Positions 14,379 to 14,550 of a stretch of DNA of 14,550 nt are shown in pieces. Source of the stretch: an uncultured Collinsella sp. (GTDB lineage Bacteria; Actinomycetota; Coriobacteriia; Coriobacteriales; Coriobacteriaceae); the NCBI GenBank assembly GCA_900542235.1, contig UQNB01000049.1, positions 1-14,550 of the forward strand, given 5' to 3'. How positions within the stretch are numbered: the first letter of the stretch is position 1; every line of letters starts with the position of its first letter. Both the position numbers and the translations under genes were made by a program. The notes beneath the pieces were generated by a model. It was given only the letters and a program-made list of their open reading frames with translations, was not told the DNA's origin and made no database searches.

Positions 14379-14550
14379 TAGTTTTCTGGCGAGCGCTATC
14401 GATTGCTTCCTTGGGGATGGAGGAAAACGCGTCCTTTTGTCCCCGTCAATCTTGAATCGCATCCGTTTTCCTGCGAAAACCTTCGTGTCTCAACTGATCG
14501 CGTGCCGAATGTTGGTGTAAGGGCCGCTTCCCTGGCCGTAGAAAGCAGGA
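14379..14550. other. Right-edge noncoding DNA with a probable third repeat unit, cut off
   Basis: No gene is supported. A ~28-nt segment at 14415-14442 matches 14176-14203 behind element A at about 20 of 28 positions and at the same distance (37-38 nt) from the right arm. From about 14521 the sequence loosely resembles the start of the A/B interior (CCCTGGCC, cf. CCCTCGACC), which would place a third unit at the expected ~255-bp spacing. The window ends before this can be judged. Confidence 0.35.

Overview
The window looks like a chromosomal segment of a GC-rich anaerobic gut actinobacterium of the Coriobacteriia, most likely Collinsella or a near relative. This is an inference from three things: GC-rich, Ala-rich coding sequence, the gene set (Ech hydrogenase, 2-enoate-reductase-like flavoenzyme, type III pantothenate kinase), and repeat-rich intergenic DNA. 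No rRNA or other direct taxonomic marker is present.

Region 1 (1-1882, + strand) carries cofactor genes. It opens with the 3' part of a fused dihydropteroate synthase / HPPK gene (folP-folK) that has a long Ala/Pro/Glu-rich insertion in the synthase half. A biotin-ligase-like gene with eroded motifs follows immediately. Region 2 (1918-3384) is a lower-GC cassette: a DUF4143-type AAA ATPase bounded by near-identical ~43-bp palindromes, two upstream and one downstream, the last inverted. Region 3 (3432-4518) has coaX on the minus strand and, divergently, an initiator tRNA-fMet with a strong promoter and terminator. Region 4 (4563-4946) is an array of ten alternating inverted copies of a ~17-22 nt element with a regular ~80-bp period. 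It precedes a large Fe-S/FMN/FAD oxidoreductase (5091-7121) with its own terminator.

Region 5 (7562-8001) is a stand-alone two-HTH protein resembling an IS3/IS150-type OrfA, without a partner DDE gene and with its own terminator. Region 6 (8254-13904) is a complete energy-converting [NiFe] hydrogenase operon of Ech type (group 4e): EchA and EchB fused in one 960-aa membrane protein, then EchC, EchD, EchE and EchF in canonical order. All four Ni-ligand cysteines and all expected Fe-S ligands can be read. The complex should couple ferredoxin oxidation and H2 formation to ion transport. No maturation genes (hyp) lie in the window.

Region 7 (13905-14550) has no convincing gene. It begins with the operon-end hairpin and then holds two, perhaps three, ~250-bp units. 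Each has a ~103-nt conserved interior closed by long, perfectly complementary arms whose sequence is completely different from unit to unit. The apical hairpins show compensatory changes. This is the strongest candidate for an undescribed structured element in the window; the 80-bp inverted array and the palindrome-bounded ATPase come next.
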